In this document: in pieces, positions 39,241 through 46,829 of the stretch
Numbering within the stretch: the stretch's first letter is position 1
Layout of the letters: every line of letters begins with the position of its first letter
NCBI GenBank assembly: GCA_022448665.1
Contig: JAKUUO010000010.1
Coordinates: 1-48,993 of the forward strand
DNA from: Candidatus Thalassarchaeum betae
GTDB lineage: Archaea > Thermoplasmatota > Poseidoniia > Poseidoniales > Thalassarchaeaceae
Reading direction: 5' to 3'
DNA: 48,993 bases
Program-made: the position numbers and the translations under genes
The notes under the pieces: generated by a model
The model's database searches: none
What the model was told of the DNA's origin: nothing
What the model saw: the letters and a program-made list of their open reading frames with translations, nothing else

Positions 39241-39690
39241 TCAGTCGACTTCGTGAACGTCAGTGGGGATTCCCCGTTCGCCAGCCTGCTCGATTACAAT
39301 CCTAGTCCACTTGCTCGTGGATGAGGGCATTGCTAGGATGTGAGAAGCACCGTCCAAGATCTTCGCAGTTAGTGTGTTAGGGGCTTCCTTTCTACCCCTA
39401 TCCTGCAGGCCTCTATTGGGGTCGTTCCACTCCTCGGAGAACACGGCGATGGGTATTGAGTTGTTGTCGGCCCAGCGTTCAGCCATGTAGTCGACACCAC
39501 TCGCTCCACCTACGATGACGAGGTCCGGGTAGCCGTTCTCATCGACCCATCTACCGACCACATCCTCGAACACCCAGAAATCGTAGAACCTGCTTGAACC
39601 TACGATTGCGAGATTGATAATCTCCCCGTCCCGGTTCAGGTCTTGGCTACCCAACCGCTCGACCGTGTGCTGTCCCGTAGGTCCTGTCAT
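39241..39690 (-). CDS. SLOG-fold protein (DUF2493/YspA-like)
   Basis: A 149-residue protein. INLAIVGSSRFYDFWVFEDVVGRWV, DLVIVGGASGVDYMAERWAD and HILAMPSS match the SLOG superfamily (GSRxF, GGAxGaDxxAe) of nucleotide-binding proteins of the DUF2493/YspA type. Some SLOG proteins bind nucleotide-derived signals in antiviral systems, others are housekeeping; no effector gene adjoins this one. It lies between tRNA-Glu (6 nt from its stop) and sufS, a spot where mobile DNA may insert, but no repeat or integrase is seen. ATG 39690 is supported by a TATA-like box 25-32 nt upstream. Confidence 0.75.
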   Translation of the reverse strand: MTGPTGQHTVERLGSQDLNRDGEIINLAIVGSSRFYDFWVFEDVVGRWVDENGYPDLVIVGGASGVDYMAERWADNNSIPIAVFSEEWNDPNRGLQDRGRKEAPNTLTAKILDGASHILAMPSSTSKWTRIVIEQAGERGIPTDVHEVD

Positions 39691-39714
39691 GTGGGAGCGC
39701 ATGTGGGTGCATGG

Positions 39715-39722
39715 CAATAAAT
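39715..39722 (-). promoter_or_regulatory. TATA-like box of the SLOG gene
   Basis: ATTTATTG on the minus strand, 25-32 nt before ATG 39690, in the AT-richer divergent spacer to sufS (39691-39861). It selects the 39690 start among several in-frame ATGs. Confidence 0.45.
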
Positions 39723-39849
39723 GTCCGCAGGATAAGTGAGAAATCATCGTTTTCAAGCAGTTATCTCCTTCCCGGGACTATGGTGGTGACAATAGGGCAC
39801 AATCTCCTATGGGCGCGAGTTGATATTGGGCCATCGACTCGAATTAATC

Positions 39850-39854
39850 GGAGG
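39850..39854 (+). promoter_or_regulatory. Shine-Dalgarno site that sets the sufS start
   Basis: GGAGG ends 7 nt before ATG 39862 but only 1 nt before ATG 39856, so 39862 is the likely start. Confidence 0.6.
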
Positions 39855-39861
39855 AATGGCC

Positions 39862-41088
39862 ATGACTCTCGATATCGAGGCGATACGGGCCGATTTCCCC
39901 ATTCTCGAGCGCCGCCTGCCGAACGGCAAGCAACTGGTCTACTTCGACAACGCTGCGACCTCGCAGAAGCCACAGTGCGTCATCGATGCCATGACTCACT
40001 TCTACGAGGCCTACAACTCCAACGCGCACCGCTCGAATCACACCCTCGCGGACGAGGCGACCACTGCTTTGGAGAACGCTCGCAATCGCATCGCCTCGTA
40101 CTTTGGGACTTCACCTGATCGACTAATCTACACCAGCGGGGCGACCGAGGCAATCAACCTCGTAGCCTACGCTTGGGCCCGTGAGAACCTCGGAGACGGA
40201 GACGTCATCGTGCTGACAGAGATGGAGCATCATGCCGACATCGTCCCATGGCAGCAACTCTCAATCGAGAAGGGTGTAGAAGTCAGATACGTCCCGATAG
40301 ACACTGAGTCGTTCACTCTGGACATGAACGCTATGGAGGTAGCGGTCGCTGACGCGTCCCTGGTTTGCGTGGTACACACCAGCAACGTCCTAGGGGTCCG
40401 CAACCCAATCGAGGACATCATTGAGATGTCTCATGCCGCTGGAGCACGTATCCTCTTGGACTGCGCGCAAGGCGCTCCGCACGAAAGGATAGACTTCGAT
40501 AGTATGGGAGCCGACTTCGTCGCCATTTCGGCTCACAAGATGGCCGGACCCACTGGGATCGGATGCCTCTTGGTAAAGCCCGACGCGATGGAGCAGATGA
40601 GTCCGTTCATGACCGGTGGCCTAGTAATCAAGACCGTCAGCACAGAGGGCACGACCTTCCAGGAAGGTCATGCGATGTTCGAGACGGGCACCCCGAGGAT
40701 TGCCGAGGCAATCGGATGGGGTGCCGCTGTTGAGTGGCTGGAACAGTTCGACATGATGGAGGTGCACGAACACATCAACGACATAGCCTCGTGGACAGCG
40801 ATGCAGATGCGCGAGATACCGGGAATCAGCATCTACGGCGAGCCCGAGAGGGAGGACAGCAGCGGGGCAGTCTCCTTCCTGCATGAGAGCATCCAGTCGC
40901 AGGACCTCGCGCTCCTGCTGGATGAGGGCGGCTTCGCAGTCAGGACCGGACACCACTGCGCCCAGCCGCTGATGGACGCGCTCGGCGTGCCATCGACGAA
41001 CCGGGCCTCTTTCTGGATATACAATACAATGGCCGAGGCTGAGGCCTTCGTCGAATACCTCCTGTACGTGGTAGAGCGCTTCTCGTGA
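39862..41088 (+). CDS. sufS: SufS-type cysteine desulfurase
   Basis: A 408-residue PLP enzyme that removes sulfur from cysteine. YFDNAATSQKP (27-37), YTSGATEAINLVA, TEMEHHADIVPWQ, the PLP lysine K226 in ISAHKMAGPTGIG, and the active cysteine C366 in RTGHHCAQP are all SufS features (group II). SufE (41134) next to it would accept the persulfide, and SufT (41572) would aid Fe-S maturation. This sufS-sufE-sufT order is typical of bacteria. SufBC genes are not in the window. Confidence 0.95.
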   Translation: MTLDIEAIRADFPILERRLPNGKQLVYFDNAATSQKPQCVIDAMTHFYEAYNSNAHRSNHTLADEATTALENARNRIASYFGTSPDRLIYTSGATEAINLVAYAWARENLGDGDVIVLTEMEHHADIVPWQQLSIEKGVEVRYVPIDTESFTLDMNAMEVAVADASLVCVVHTSNVLGVRNPIEDIIEMSHAAGARILLDCAQGAPHERIDFDSMGADFVAISAHKMAGPTGIGCLLVKPDAMEQMSPFMTGGLVIKTVSTEGTTFQEGHAMFETGTPRIAEAIGWGAAVEWLEQFDMMEVHEHINDIASWTAMQMREIPGISIYGEPEREDSSGAVSFLHESIQSQDLALLLDEGGFAVRTGHHCAQPLMDALGVPSTNRASFWIYNTMAEAEAFVEYLLYVVERFS

Positions 41089-41133
41089 TTATCGTCTAGT
41101 CATGTTCAAGGCGGGCCGCTAGGACGCATTACC

Positions 41134-41562
41134 ATGCAAGAAGGCAAGAGGTGGCCTGCGCATCTGGACTCCGTGGTCGAGGAGTTCCAAGGGTGCTTTG
41201 ACGCGATGGAACGCTACGAGCTTCTCTTCGAGTACTCCAAGCGCCATCCGACCCCACTCCCTGTCGAGGAGTGGACGGACGCCAATCAGGTCCACGGCTG
41301 CCAGTCCCGGGCCCACGTCATCTGCCTTGTTGACGAAGAGGGGGGCTTCATCCTACGAGGTGGGGCGGATGCGCAGATTGTTCAGGGCCTGATGGCGGTG
41401 ACCGCGATGGCGGTCAACGGCATGAAGCCGGCAGAGGTAGCCGAGATGGAACCGGAATACGCGGATGCCATGGGAATCCGATCCTCGCTCACCCCGAGCA
41501 GGGCCAATGGCTTCCTGAATATGTTCAAGCGGGTCCGCGAGGAGGCGGCCCTGCTTCTGTGA
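41134..41562 (+). CDS. sufE: SufE sulfur acceptor protein
   Basis: A 142-residue protein that takes persulfide sulfur from SufS at C56 in VHGCQSRAH, the invariant SufE motif. The preceding region (ELLFEYSKRHPTPLPVEEW) is also SufE-like. SufE is uncommon in archaea. It is 45 nt after sufS and its stop is fused to the ribosome site of sufT. Confidence 0.92.
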   Translation: MQEGKRWPAHLDSVVEEFQGCFDAMERYELLFEYSKRHPTPLPVEEWTDANQVHGCQSRAHVICLVDEEGGFILRGGADAQIVQGLMAVTAMAVNGMKPAEVAEMEPEYADAMGIRSSLTPSRANGFLNMFKRVREEAALLL

Positions 41563-41566
41563 GGTG
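41560..41566 (+). promoter_or_regulatory. Stop/Shine-Dalgarno fusion TGAGGTG before sufT
   Basis: The sufE stop TGA begins TGAGGTG; spacing from GAGGTG to the sufT ATG (41572) is 5 nt. Confidence 0.75.
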
Positions 41567-41571
41567 CTGCG

Positions 41572-41886
41572 ATGGTGGAAGAATCCGACATCAGGGACTC
41601 GCTGAAGGACGTCGAGGACCCCGAGATGAAGATCTCAGTTATCGAACTGGGTCTGATCTACGGTATCAGGATCGAGGAGAAGGACGACGGGACCCATGCC
41701 GAGATCGACATGACTCTGACTAGCCCGGGCTGCCCCGTAGCACCCGAGCTCATGTCCGCAGTGCATCGTTCCGCTCTCGCAACCGAGGGCATCGAGAGCG
41801 TCCACGTAAATCTCACATTCTCGCCTCTCTGGGACCCACGAGTGCATGCATCCGAGGACGCTCAGATGGATATGGGCATCTTCTAG
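41572..41886 (+). CDS. MIP18/DUF59-family Fe-S assembly factor (SufT type)
   Basis: A 104-residue protein of the DUF59 family. VEDPEMKISVIELGLIYGIRI and the cysteine motif LTSPGCPVAPEL are diagnostic; FSPLWDP follows. It helps Fe-S cluster delivery or maturation. Last gene of sufS-sufE-sufT. Its stop TAG lies in CTAG shared with the folD stop on the other strand. Confidence 0.9.
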   Translation: MVEESDIRDSLKDVEDPEMKISVIELGLIYGIRIEEKDDGTHAEIDMTLTSPGCPVAPELMSAVHRSALATEGIESVHVNLTFSPLWDPRVHASEDAQMDMGIF

Positions 41887-42734
41887 GAAGACTCTGCGGC
41901 CCTGACTGTGTTGGACAACAGCATCGCGATAGTCATCGGGCCGACCCCGCCGGGCACCGGGGTCATCCAACCGGCGACCTCAGCCACACCAGGGTCGACA
42001 TCACCTGCGAGGCCGCCGCCATCGGCTCTGGAGATACCGACATCGACTACGGCCGCACCAGGCTTAATCCAATCAGGCTTCACGGTATGCGGCCGACCTA
42101 TGGCAGCCACAACGATGTCCGCCTCGCGGCACAGTGCCGCAACATCATGAGTCCTGGAATGGGCAATCGTCACAGTGCAATCAATTCCGCGCTGGGCCAG
42201 CATCAGCGCCATCGGCATCCCAACAATGCGAGAGCGCCCGATGACCACCGCCTTCGAACCACTTAGCGCCACTCCGCTCTCTTCGAGCATCCTAAGAACA
42301 CCAGCGGGAGTGCACGGCAGTAGCCCGTCACCGACTCCTTGGACCAGCTTGCCGAGATTACTTGGGTGGAAACCGTCGACGTCTTTGGCCGGGTCAATCG
42401 CTCCGGCGACAGCCAACTCGTCGACGCCTTCGGGAGCCGGGCTCTGGACCAGTATCCCGTGTACGGAGTCGTCGGCATTCAGATCGGCCACGATTTCGAG
42501 GATGTCATCTTGCGTGGCCGTCGACGGCAGGTCGATGCGAGTGCTCAATATGCCGCATCTCTCACAGGCGCGCTGCTTGTTGCGGACGTAGACCTGACTC
42601 GCGGGATCCTCACCGGCGATGACCACGGCTAGGTTTGGGGTGACGCCTCGTTCGCGCAGCGCGGTGACACGCTCGGACAAATCGTCCTCGATGCTGCGTC
42701 CGAGGGCTTTGCCGTCGATAATGACCGCACTCAT
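41883..42734 (-). CDS. folD: Methylenetetrahydrofolate dehydrogenase/cyclohydrolase
   Basis: A 283-residue bifunctional enzyme interconverting methylene-, methenyl- and formyl-tetrahydrofolate. Marks: YVRNKQRAC (catalytic Lys), ILVQSPAPEGVDE (normally VQLPLP), DPAKDVDGFHPSNLG, LPCTPAGVLRML, VVIGRSRIVGMPMALML and TPVPGGVGPMT. The start ATG 42734 is chosen over 42773, which overlaps the tRNA-Thr side. It would supply formyl groups for purines (purF pathway). Its stop overlaps sufT in CTAG. Confidence 0.94.
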   Translation of the reverse strand: MSAVIIDGKALGRSIEDDLSERVTALRERGVTPNLAVVIAGEDPASQVYVRNKQRACERCGILSTRIDLPSTATQDDILEIVADLNADDSVHGILVQSPAPEGVDELAVAGAIDPAKDVDGFHPSNLGKLVQGVGDGLLPCTPAGVLRMLEESGVALSGSKAVVIGRSRIVGMPMALMLAQRGIDCTVTIAHSRTHDVAALCREADIVVAAIGRPHTVKPDWIKPGAAVVDVGISRADGGGLAGDVDPGVAEVAGWMTPVPGGVGPMTIAMLLSNTVRAAESS

Positions 42735-42786
42735 TACAGCCCCTCCGGGGCACTCCGCTCTTTGACCTTTCACAGGCGTATCTTGG

Positions 42787-42860
42787 AGCCCCAGGAGGGA
42801 GTCGAACCCCCGACCGTCTGATTACAAATCAGATGCTCTACCGGGCTGAGCTACTGAGGC
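42787..42860 (-). tRNA. tRNA-Thr (anticodon TGT)
   Basis: On the minus strand acceptor GCCTCAG (42860-42854) pairs with CTGGGGC (42794-42788), discriminator T, encoded CCA (42786-42784). Anticodon arm TCTGA-TTTGTAA-TCAGA, anticodon TGT. T arm reads GGGGGTTCGACTCCCTC. Confidence 0.94.
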
Positions 42861-42989
42861 GCACCCCAAGACGACGGACACGGACTCTTGAACCCTACAT
42901 CAACGAAACCGGCTCCGGGGGGCCATATTCATGCGTCGGCGCCCGCACGGCCGGGCGTGCCGCAAGCTACCACTGCCCCCAATCGAAAG

Positions 42990-43367
42990 GTGAACACGGT
43001 GCTCGCCGCATGGGCGTGCATCGTCCTTGGCAGCGGCGTCATCCTGACCTCGGGGGCATCTCCGTTCGCTCTCACTGTTGCAGCCCCTCTGGCAATAGCG
43101 GGAGTCGTGCTGTTGTTTGTCGGACTCGGTATGGCAGTCGAGGAGAACGTCGACCCCGATAAGGTGGCAGCATGGGAGCCGGAGGCCGGAAAGATGCCGG
43201 ACGCTGGCCGAGTCATGTACCGAGTCGACACCACTCTGGAAGACCCAGTCAGGACATCGATACTCTGCGGCAGATGCGGCAGGCTCGATTGGGTGAAAGG
43301 TCCGAAGCCGAAATCCCACACCTGCAGTGAGTGCGACACCCTCCTGTGGGAATCCGAGGAGGAGTAA
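42990..43367 (+). CDS. Membrane protein with C-terminal zinc ribbon
   Basis: A protein of about 125 residues. Two hydrophobic segments (about 4-20 and 24-46) are followed by a linker and a zinc ribbon with ILCGRCGRLDW and HTCSECDTLLW (four cysteines). Such small ribbon-plus-helices proteins occur in archaea with unknown role. The open frame starts at TTG 42888; GTG 42990 (VNTVLAAW) fits the first membrane helix better. It precedes pheS on the same strand but a strong stem-loop lies between. Confidence 0.6.
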   Translation: MNTVLAAWACIVLGSGVILTSGASPFALTVAAPLAIAGVVLLFVGLGMAVEENVDPDKVAAWEPEAGKMPDAGRVMYRVDTTLEDPVRTSILCGRCGRLDWVKGPKPKSHTCSECDTLLWESEEE

Positions 43368-43368
43368 T

Positions 43369-43388
43369 CGCCGCCCTTAGGGGCGGCG
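43369..43388 (+). terminator. Strong stem-loop after the zinc-ribbon gene
   Basis: CGCCGCCC-TTAG-GGGCGGCG, a perfect 8-bp GC stem with a 4-nt loop, begins 2 nt after the stop codon. No T-tract follows. It likely separates this gene from pheS, which has its own TATA-like box at 43413. Confidence 0.5.
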
Positions 43389-43412
43389 CATCGGCAAGCG
43401 TCAAGAGGACGG

Positions 43413-43419
43413 CTTAATT
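43413..43419 (+). promoter_or_regulatory. TATA-like box of pheS
   Basis: CTTAATT lies 23-29 nt before the ATG at 43442, with no Shine-Dalgarno, suggesting a leaderless mRNA. Confidence 0.4.
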
Positions 43420-43441
43420 CGCCAAGGTCCGAGGTAGTGTC

Positions 43442-44932
43442 ATGGGACTGGGCAACAACGAGCGACGGATGCTGCGAGCAATGCTCTCTGAGCCGGCTCA
43501 GTCGTGGTCTCTGGACGAGCTTCTGGAGGCTACTGGTTGGAGCGATCAGGTTCACGTTGCGGGAGCCGGAGCCGGACTTGCCGAGGACGGACTGGTCGAA
43601 ATCACCGAGGACCGCGGACAGAGTGTATCATTGGGTGACGAGGGCGCTAAGGCGGCCGCAGACGGACTTTTGGAGGCTCGCCTCTGGGGATGGCTGTCTG
43701 AGCAGAAGGCCGCTGAACGGACCATGTCCGCTCTCTCTGCTGCATTCGAGCGCCACGAGGCTGGGCCCGGCGTCGGATTGCTCAAGTCCCTAGGCATCAA
43801 GGTTGAGGCTGGGGCACTGGTGGCCGACGATGAAGATGCGGTGATTTCAGCTATCGAGCAGAGGACCTCATTCATCCAGAGCCTCTCCGCAGGTCCCCTC
43901 GATGCCTCTTCGCTCGATGCCGTCATGACTGACCACTTCTCAGGACGCAAGGGGCTACTCGCAATCGAGGAGCATGTGTCCAGGAGCTGGAGCCTGACTG
44001 AAGCCGGCGCGTCAATGGACGAGTCCGGGCTGCAGGAGGTCGAGCTCGTTGGTGATGTCACCCCTGAGCTGCTGCAAGGCGAGTCATGGAGGGATGCCGA
44101 GTTCAAACCCTTCGACGTCAATGCACCTGCACCAGTTCCAATGGGAGGCAGGCCACACCCGATGCAGGCACTGATCGAGATGATCCGCTCAGTCTTCCTT
44201 GAGATGGGCTTCTCCGAGATCGAGGGAGACTTCGTCCAGTCGGCAGGCTGGAACATGGATTCGCTGTTCATCCCTCAGTCTCATCCGGCTCGAACCATGC
44301 AGGACACCTTCTACCTCTCCGAGCCAGAGCAGGTCGAGGTCGAACAGGAGTACCTCGATTTGTGGGCCAGAGTGCACGAGCACGGCCACGACACCGGTAG
44401 CAGGGGCTGGGGGACTCCGTTCGACCAGGAGGAGGCGAAGAAGGCTCTTCTCAGGACTCACACTACGGTCAACACCGTCCGCCACATCGCCGAGAACCCG
44501 CACGAACCCTGCCGAGTGTTTGGAATCGGTAGGGTGTTCCGCCAGGAGTCGATAGATCGGACGCATCTCCCTGAGTTCTACCAGATTGAAGGTATCATCC
44601 ACGAGTCCGAGGCCAACCTGCCGATGCTCATCTCGACGCTCAAGACGTTCTACTCCAAGATGGGTTTCCCAGACGTCAGGGTACGCCCTGCCTACTTCCC
44701 CTACACCGAGCCAAGCGTCGAAGTTGACGTCATGTGGAGGGGGGAATGGCTAGAGCTTGGTGGCTCCGGTATTTTCCGTCCCGAGGTCACAGAACCTCTC
44801 GGGACCGAGTGGCCTGTTTGTGCTTGGGGTTTGGGACTAGAGCGCTTAGCGATGCTCATTCTGGAGTTGGACGATATCCGCGAGTTGTACCAACCCGATC
44901 TAGAGCGACTTCGACGGATGCCAATACTCTGA
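43442..44932 (+). CDS. pheS: Phenylalanyl-tRNA synthetase alpha subunit, archaeal type
   Basis: A 496-residue class II synthetase subunit. The N-terminal 200 residues are winged-helix domains (LLEATGWSDQVHVAGAGAGLAEDGLVEI) that bind tRNA, then the catalytic domain: motif 1 near PHPMQALIEMIRSVFLEMGF, HPARTMQDTFYL, motif 2 CRVFGIGRVFRQES, and motif 3 GLGLERLAMLILELDDIRELYQ. The beta subunit PheT is not beside it. The last 77 nt overlap the convergent YHYH gene, so both ends of these proteins are encoded on opposite strands of the same DNA. Confidence 0.95.
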   Translation: MGLGNNERRMLRAMLSEPAQSWSLDELLEATGWSDQVHVAGAGAGLAEDGLVEITEDRGQSVSLGDEGAKAAADGLLEARLWGWLSEQKAAERTMSALSAAFERHEAGPGVGLLKSLGIKVEAGALVADDEDAVISAIEQRTSFIQSLSAGPLDASSLDAVMTDHFSGRKGLLAIEEHVSRSWSLTEAGASMDESGLQEVELVGDVTPELLQGESWRDAEFKPFDVNAPAPVPMGGRPHPMQALIEMIRSVFLEMGFSEIEGDFVQSAGWNMDSLFIPQSHPARTMQDTFYLSEPEQVEVEQEYLDLWARVHEHGHDTGSRGWGTPFDQEEAKKALLRTHTTVNTVRHIAENPHEPCRVFGIGRVFRQESIDRTHLPEFYQIEGIIHESEANLPMLISTLKTFYSKMGFPDVRVRPAYFPYTEPSVEVDVMWRGEWLELGGSGIFRPEVTEPLGTEWPVCAWGLGLERLAMLILELDDIRELYQPDLERLRRMPIL

Positions 44933-46787
44933 TTCCGACTGCTGCAACCACGAACAACGCAAGTCCAGCCCCGCTTATCGGGGGCGGGCGGTCTTTCGGA
45001 ATTGCAATCAGACTATTGGTCGAGGTGGATTGTCCTTGGCCGCCACCGCCTTGGCCGCCACCCCCCGGTCCTCCTTCGCAGCCTTCTGGCGGAGGTCCGA
45101 TTCCTGGCCCCCAAGTCTCTCCGAATCCAGCACAAGGGTCGTCACCCCCTTCGACTACCCCTTGGTAGCAGAGGATGAAGTAAGGGAAGCCGATTCCGCC
45201 TTCCCCGTTGTACCAAGTGGAGTGGTAGTGGTAGATTCCCTCGGGATAGTCCGGCGTAGGCCCCCATTGCCCGTTGCAGGCATCGAGGTCCCCCATCCCC
45301 GCTACGTACTCGTAGTCGTCGATTCCGTTGTAGCCTGTTTCACCGTCCTTGAGTCGGTATGAGGAGGTCATCTCGACGACCTCGCCGTCATCGCCCCATC
45401 CTACGAAGCCGTAGATTGGATAGCCGTCGAGGGCGAAGCCGACTATCGGGGAGTGCTCAGTTACAGTCCTAGACGACTCCATGCTGTAGTTCAACCATGT
45501 CTGCTCGCCCTCGGGGTGCCAGTGCATGCAGTTTCCGTCTGCGTGGTAGTGGAATTCACCCCCGGGTCCAGAATGGCCGTGACACAGTCCCAGCCAGACA
45601 TGTTGACGGTCTTCCTCGTAGGCGCCCTCTTGGCCCGCGACCGCATCCCCCCCTGGGCCGTCCTCCGGGCCGTAGATCGCAACCCCGTTGACGGCGAACG
45701 CGATAGCTCCCCTCTCAGGAGCCATAGTGCATCCGTCGGATGATGCGCTTGGGTTGCAAGCAGTGTTGTTGGCAGGTTCCAATGGAATGAGCCATGTCCT
45801 GTCTTGTTCACTCGCACAGCAGCCCGGCCCTGAATGGAAGTCATGGTTGGGCAGACCGTTAGTAACGATCTCGATGTGAGTCTCGTTGGTCTCGAAACTC
45901 AGCGTGCACATCCAACCGTCATGCCCCGTCGTGTTGTAGTCGTCAACCAGAGGGGTGCTCGAATCGTCACAGTGAAGGACTTGTGACCACCATTCGTCAG
46001 AACCAGTCGTGACGCCCGGCCCGGGCTCTTCATCGTACTCACAGGAGCCGTCGTCCTCCTCGGCCTCCTCCTCGTAGTTGTTGGCTTCCGGGTCTGTGCA
46101 TCCCTTGATCGGCTCCGGCTCTATGACAGTGATGTTGAGCACCTCGAGTTCACTTGAGTCCACCCAAGTTCCACAAGTTCCACGTATCGAAATTGTGAGA
46201 TTCTCCTGGATATTGGAGAATCCGAGATCAAACCTGCCTTCATCATCGAAAGGAAGATTCAGATTGAATTCGTCTATGTTGCCATCAGACCATTTGAGCT
46301 CGCAAGTGTCCATGCTCTGATGGACTAAGACTCCTGATAACGCGGTGCTGTTGCCCCGCTCGACAACTATCTCATTGGTGCTGACCACAATCACCGTGTA
46401 ACCCTCATCTGGGTATTGAATCATGAAAGTGGCGGTCCATTTTGACTCCTGACCGAGACTGTCGGTCGCGATGACCTTGAGCGAGTGGCTGCCGACGCCC
46501 AGTTGCGAAATGTCAATCACGAGGTTGCCGTCCGAGTCCGGTTCGCCAGTAATCCCAATGCCGTCGAGGCTAACGACCAGAGTCAGCCCCGCCATCTCCT
46601 CGTCGTAAATTTTCAGGGAAACTGAGTCTATGCTGCCGACGAGGATGTTCGGGGGAATGTCCCCTTCGATGACAGGGGCCAGATTCTCGCCTTCCTGCTG
46701 GATATCGAAGAACAGTACTCCGATGAGTACACTCACAATCATCAGCCCTGCGAGGAACAAGGAGCGGGCCACCCCATCGTCAGCCAT
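44856..46787 (-). CDS. Membrane-anchored YHYH-domain surface protein
   Basis: A 643-residue protein. A signal anchor (about 8-27) precedes two Ig-like stretches (30-230), one GCTDPEANNY...DDGSCEY module (about 226-248), then a YHYH domain (about 255-575) rich in histidine and cysteine: HGHSGPGGEFHYHADGNCMHWH, GFALDGYPIYGFVG and YHYHSTWY. A Gly-rich linker (GGGGQGGGGQGQ) and a C-terminal membrane helix follow. YHYH domains are of unsettled function, possibly metal-binding; neighbouring SCO1 proteins suggest copper. The last 77 nt overlap pheS. A strong hairpin (46788-46809) abuts its start codon. Confidence 0.8.
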   Translation of the reverse strand: MADDGVARSLFLAGLMIVSVLIGVLFFDIQQEGENLAPVIEGDIPPNILVGSIDSVSLKIYDEEMAGLTLVVSLDGIGITGEPDSDGNLVIDISQLGVGSHSLKVIATDSLGQESKWTATFMIQYPDEGYTVIVVSTNEIVVERGNSTALSGVLVHQSMDTCELKWSDGNIDEFNLNLPFDDEGRFDLGFSNIQENLTISIRGTCGTWVDSSELEVLNITVIEPEPIKGCTDPEANNYEEEAEEDDGSCEYDEEPGPGVTTGSDEWWSQVLHCDDSSTPLVDDYNTTGHDGWMCTLSFETNETHIEIVTNGLPNHDFHSGPGCCASEQDRTWLIPLEPANNTACNPSASSDGCTMAPERGAIAFAVNGVAIYGPEDGPGGDAVAGQEGAYEEDRQHVWLGLCHGHSGPGGEFHYHADGNCMHWHPEGEQTWLNYSMESSRTVTEHSPIVGFALDGYPIYGFVGWGDDGEVVEMTSSYRLKDGETGYNGIDDYEYVAGMGDLDACNGQWGPTPDYPEGIYHYHSTWYNGEGGIGFPYFILCYQGVVEGGDDPCAGFGETWGPGIGPPPEGCEGGPGGGGQGGGGQGQSTSTNSLIAIPKDRPPPISGAGLALFVVAAVGIRVLASVEVALDRVGTTRGYRPTPE

Positions 46788-46809
46788 GTCCGCCCCATCC
46801 GGGGCGGAC
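46788..46809 (-). other. Strong hairpin abutting the YHYH start codon
   Basis: GTCCGCCCC-GGAT-GGGGCGGAC on the minus strand forms a 9-bp perfect stem with a 4-nt loop. Its 3' end is immediately next to the ATG (46787). It lies 20 nt after the SCO1 stop at 46830. In the mRNA it would sit where a ribosome site is expected, so it may tune expression or mark the end of the SCO1 mRNA. Confidence 0.45.
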
Positions 46810-46829
46810 TCTTGAAACGAACCCCTGCA

